Below, piece after piece: positions 61,608 to 63,579 of a stretch of 63,579 nt of DNA (the stretch's first letter is position 1; each line of letters opens with the position of its first letter). Under the pieces are notes generated by a model. That model searched no databases, was not told where the DNA came from, and was given only the letters and a program-made list of their open reading frames with translations. Source of the stretch: Bernardetia sp. Its GTDB lineage: Bacteria > Bacteroidota > Bacteroidia > Cytophagales > Bernardetiaceae. The stretch is from contig JAHDBD010000026.1 in the NCBI GenBank assembly GCA_020630575.1, forward strand, positions 1 to 63,579, written 5' to 3'. The translations under genes were made by a program, and so were the position numbers.

Positions 61608-61910
61608 ATTCTCTCAACAATTCCTATAAAGAAACATTTAGAGGAAGTTAGTTTTTATTAAACGTAACAATAAAAAAATCAAGAGAAAATATAAGTCAAA
61701 AAAATTCTCACTACATTTGAAGAGAAACTAGTAAAATTCATTATATATAAAATCAATATACTTTTAAATTCAAATTTATTTAATAAAAAAATTATTTTTA
61801 ACTGGTAGTTAGAAATAATAATTCAAAAAACTTAGCAAGGTTTTTAAAAAATAAAGAGTTAACAAAATGTCAAACAAAATAAAGCATTCGAAAACTTTAA
61901 CTTTTTTAAT

Positions 61911-61918
61911 TATCTTTG
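61911..61918 (+). promoter_or_regulatory. Candidate -7 promoter box of the replication gene
   Basis: TATCTTTG fits the TAnnTTTG consensus exactly on the plus strand, about 280 nt before the replication gene start. No clear -33 box is seen. Confidence 0.35.
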
Positions 61919-62036
61919 CTGATACCATTTGCAGAAAATCCAATTTTATATATAAACTTATAAATAGGAAAACTGCAAATATTACAACTAACTAAATTAT
62001 TTTTAAATAATTCTCTAGTGAAGTAAACACATAAAA

Positions 62037-62069
62037 AAACCTTTTGATGCGACCAACATCAAAAGGTTT
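62037..62069. terminator. Perfect 13-bp hairpin upstream of the replication gene
   Basis: Arms 62037-62049 and 62057-62069 (AAACCTTTTGATG / CATCAAAAGGTTT) are exact complements with a seven-base loop, preceded by an A-run and followed by a T-rich stretch. It could end transcription in either direction or control the replication-gene leader. Confidence 0.65.
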
Positions 62070-62194
62070 ATAATATTTTTAACGAGCGAGGTTTAGACGA
62101 CCATGTTTTTTAAATACTTGTATTGCTCATTAAGGAATTAACACTGGTAAAAGTGTCAATCAGTACAACGACAAAGCCACATATCACTATAACT

Positions 62195-63579
62195 ATGTCA
62201 ATTAATACAACAACAAAGATAGCAAAAAGTTTGCTATGTTCAAACTTTACTCCTACTATAAGTAACTTTTCTTCATTAAATACCTATTACAGTTACATTA
62301 AAGGTCTGGCTTACTATACAGACCAATACGCCAAAGTGTGGGAAATACTCGGTTTTTCACACTTGGCAGACAAATCTTCGTATCATAAAAGTCCTTCACG
62401 CCTTCATAAAAATAAAAAATCATTTGCTATTTCTGCAAATGGTTATTTTCACGACTTCTATACTGGAGAAAAAGGAAATGTTTTTGATTTTCTACAAAAT
62501 GAAAAAAGTTATTCAGAGCAAAAAGCCTTTGAATTTGTAGCTAATCTATATGGTTTTACAGAGTATACTATTGGAGAAAAAAATCAAACTAATTATTTTG
62601 AGCAGCAACAAACCAATCAAGAAGTAGAAAATGAGGTTCTGACTTATTTCCGTTCTCGTATATACAAAGAATTAGGACTTTCGAAAGAAGAAGCACAAAC
62701 CTATTTTTCCCCTGCTCTTGGAAAACACAAAGGTATTAGCATTCGATATACAGATATTGAAAGAAATACTATTTTTGATACCATTGAAGGTGAAAAGCAA
62801 GTTTTTGAACGTATTCGTCTAGCAAAACCCTATCGTAATAAAGAAGGAAAAACAACTAAGTATTTAAGTCCGAAAGGTGCGAAAACCTATCCATATCTCA
62901 CAGCTCTTGCTCATGCCCCTGAAACAACACAAGAACAAAGAACACTTTTCATCACAGAAGGAGAATTTAAAGCCTTTTTTGGAGTACAAAAGCTTGGTTT
63001 ACCTTTTATTGGAATTGGTGGTATTTCACTTGCAGCAACAGCACAAAAGAATCAAAATGGACAGACAGACTATCAGACAGCTACTTTTGACAAACACACA
63101 AAGTCTGTTTTAGAAAAATTAGGCTATCAAAATATTCATCTTATTTTTGATGCAGATACATTTGAAAATGAAAGTAAAAAAAATCGTCACCTTCAATTTT
63201 TTACAGCCATTAAAAAAGCTTTTTTTGCAGCTAAACATTTGGGTTTAGGTTTTACTTTTTCAGTTATCAATCCCATTTCAAAGGCAAAGGGATTAGATGA
63301 TTTGAGTAAAGACTATTCTACTTTTGAAATTCGAAAAAAACTCACACAAACAATAACTCACAATCATTTATTCTATCATTTTAGATTAGATATACAAAAA
63401 ACAGATAATCAAGCATTTTTTGCCCTTCAAAAAGCATTTTTTGCTAGTAAAAAAGAAGTAGAAAAAATACAACAAATTGAAATAAATGGTTTTTTGGGTA
63501 ATCAACTTTTAGAAAATCAATCGTTTTTAGACTCATTAGAAAACTCAAAATTTACCTATTTACAAGCTCCAACAGGAAT
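62195..63579 (+). CDS. Plasmid replication initiator, toprim/primase-like half (gene crosses the circular join)
   Basis: The first 437 residues (to 63505) continue at base 1. Residues about 60-120 look like a CHC2-type primase domain that has lost its zinc ligands (SPSRLHKNKKSFAISANGYF, then YTGEKGNVFDFLQ). A toprim-like domain follows: FITEGEFKAFF with Glu255 and Glu257, and LIFDADTFE with Asp319 and Asp321, as in DUF3854/CyRepA1 replication proteins. With the helicase half it forms a protein of about 1,101 residues. The ATG at 62195 is chosen; a GTG at 62153 would add 14 residues that repeat the start (SISTTTK / SINTTTK). Confidence 0.82.
   Translation, partial: MSINTTTKIAKSLLCSNFTPTISNFSSLNTYYSYIKGLAYYTDQYAKVWEILGFSHLADKSSYHKSPSRLHKNKKSFAISANGYFHDFYTGEKGNVFDFLQNEKSYSEQKAFEFVANLYGFTEYTIGEKNQTNYFEQQQTNQEVENEVLTYFRSRIYKELGLSKEEAQTYFSPALGKHKGISIRYTDIERNTIFDTIEGEKQVFERIRLAKPYRNKEGKTTKYLSPKGAKTYPYLTALAHAPETTQEQRTLFITEGEFKAFFGVQKLGLPFIGIGGISLAATAQKNQNGQTDYQTATFDKHTKSVLEKLGYQNIHLIFDADTFENESKKNRHLQFFTAIKKAFFAAKHLGLGFTFSVINPISKAKGLDDLSKDYSTFEIRKKLTQTITHNHLFYHFRLDIQKTDNQAFFALQKAFFASKKEVEKIQQIEINGFLGNQLLENQSFLDSLENSKFTYLQAPTG
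63506..63579. repeat. Terminal direct repeat, right copy (circular join)
   Basis: This is identical to bases 1-74. It is the overlap produced by cutting a circular molecule, inside the replication gene. Confidence 0.93.

Larger units (their letters stand above)
61608..62194. other. Non-coding region upstream of the replication gene
   Basis: These 587 bases hold no gene. Features seen are a -7-like box TATCTTTG (61911-61918), an 8-bp repeat ATTTGCAG/CTGCAAAT, a perfect 13-bp hairpin at 62037-62069, and a 24-base near-repeat of the gene start at 62153-62176. It is the likely promoter region and perhaps part of the origin. Confidence 0.5.

Noticed and set aside
1..63579. tRNA, rRNA, riboswitch or integrase attachment site
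   Set aside because: None was recognisable by reading; no integrase gene is present.

Overview
The window is a complete circular replicon, most likely a plasmid of about 63.5 kb. Its first 74 bases are repeated exactly at its end (1-74 = 63506-63579), and one long replication gene reads straight across that join. The DNA is AT-rich (about one third GC by eye). The gene families point to Bacteroidota, perhaps a Cytophagales-type marine or aquatic bacterium: a subtype iii type VI secretion system (T6SS) with TssN, TssO, TssP-like and TssD proteins and no TssJ/L/M, TAnnTTTG-like promoter boxes, and almost no Shine-Dalgarno sequences. I saw no rRNA, tRNA, CRISPR array or transposase.

Replication and maintenance occupy 61.6-63.5 kb and 0-5.5 kb: a toprim/primase-like plus DEAD-helicase initiator across the join, a DinD-like gene, a small ParA partner and parA. 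They lie among AT-rich non-coding stretches packed with related palindromes (half-site like ACACAAACGTAA), which are candidate origin, partition and operator sites.

The rest is one T6SS and its weapons. The core is in two blocks: tssF-E-N-G plus a lipoprotein on the minus strand with divergent tssP-tssH/clpV (20.2-28.9 kb), and hcp, vgrG, tssO, tssK on the minus strand with divergent tssB-tssC (53.4-60.3 kb). From 5.6 to 19.5 kb lie three modules. Each starts with an Hcp carrying about 95 extra C-terminal residues, followed by an effector (lipase; M23 peptidoglycan peptidase with a second LAS-type peptidase; DUF3289-like protein) and membrane or lipoprotein immunity candidates. Several fragments of effector genes remain between them.

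From 29.1 to 52.1 kb lies a large Rhs locus: vgrG, a TPR-like putative adaptor, a full-length PAAR-like/Rhs toxin, then a silo of about 14 displaced Rhs C-terminal tips, each with a piece of Rhs core and usually an immunity gene. Tips resemble ADP-ribosyltransferases, YwqJ-type deaminases, HNH/AHH nucleases, a PIN RNase and a ParB-like nuclease. One cassette carries a NADAR-type enzyme as candidate immunity. Nearly all tips end in a cysteine whatever their fold. Shared core segments should let tips recombine onto the expressed rhs gene, so the plasmid looks like a mobile, self-updating antibacterial weapon set.
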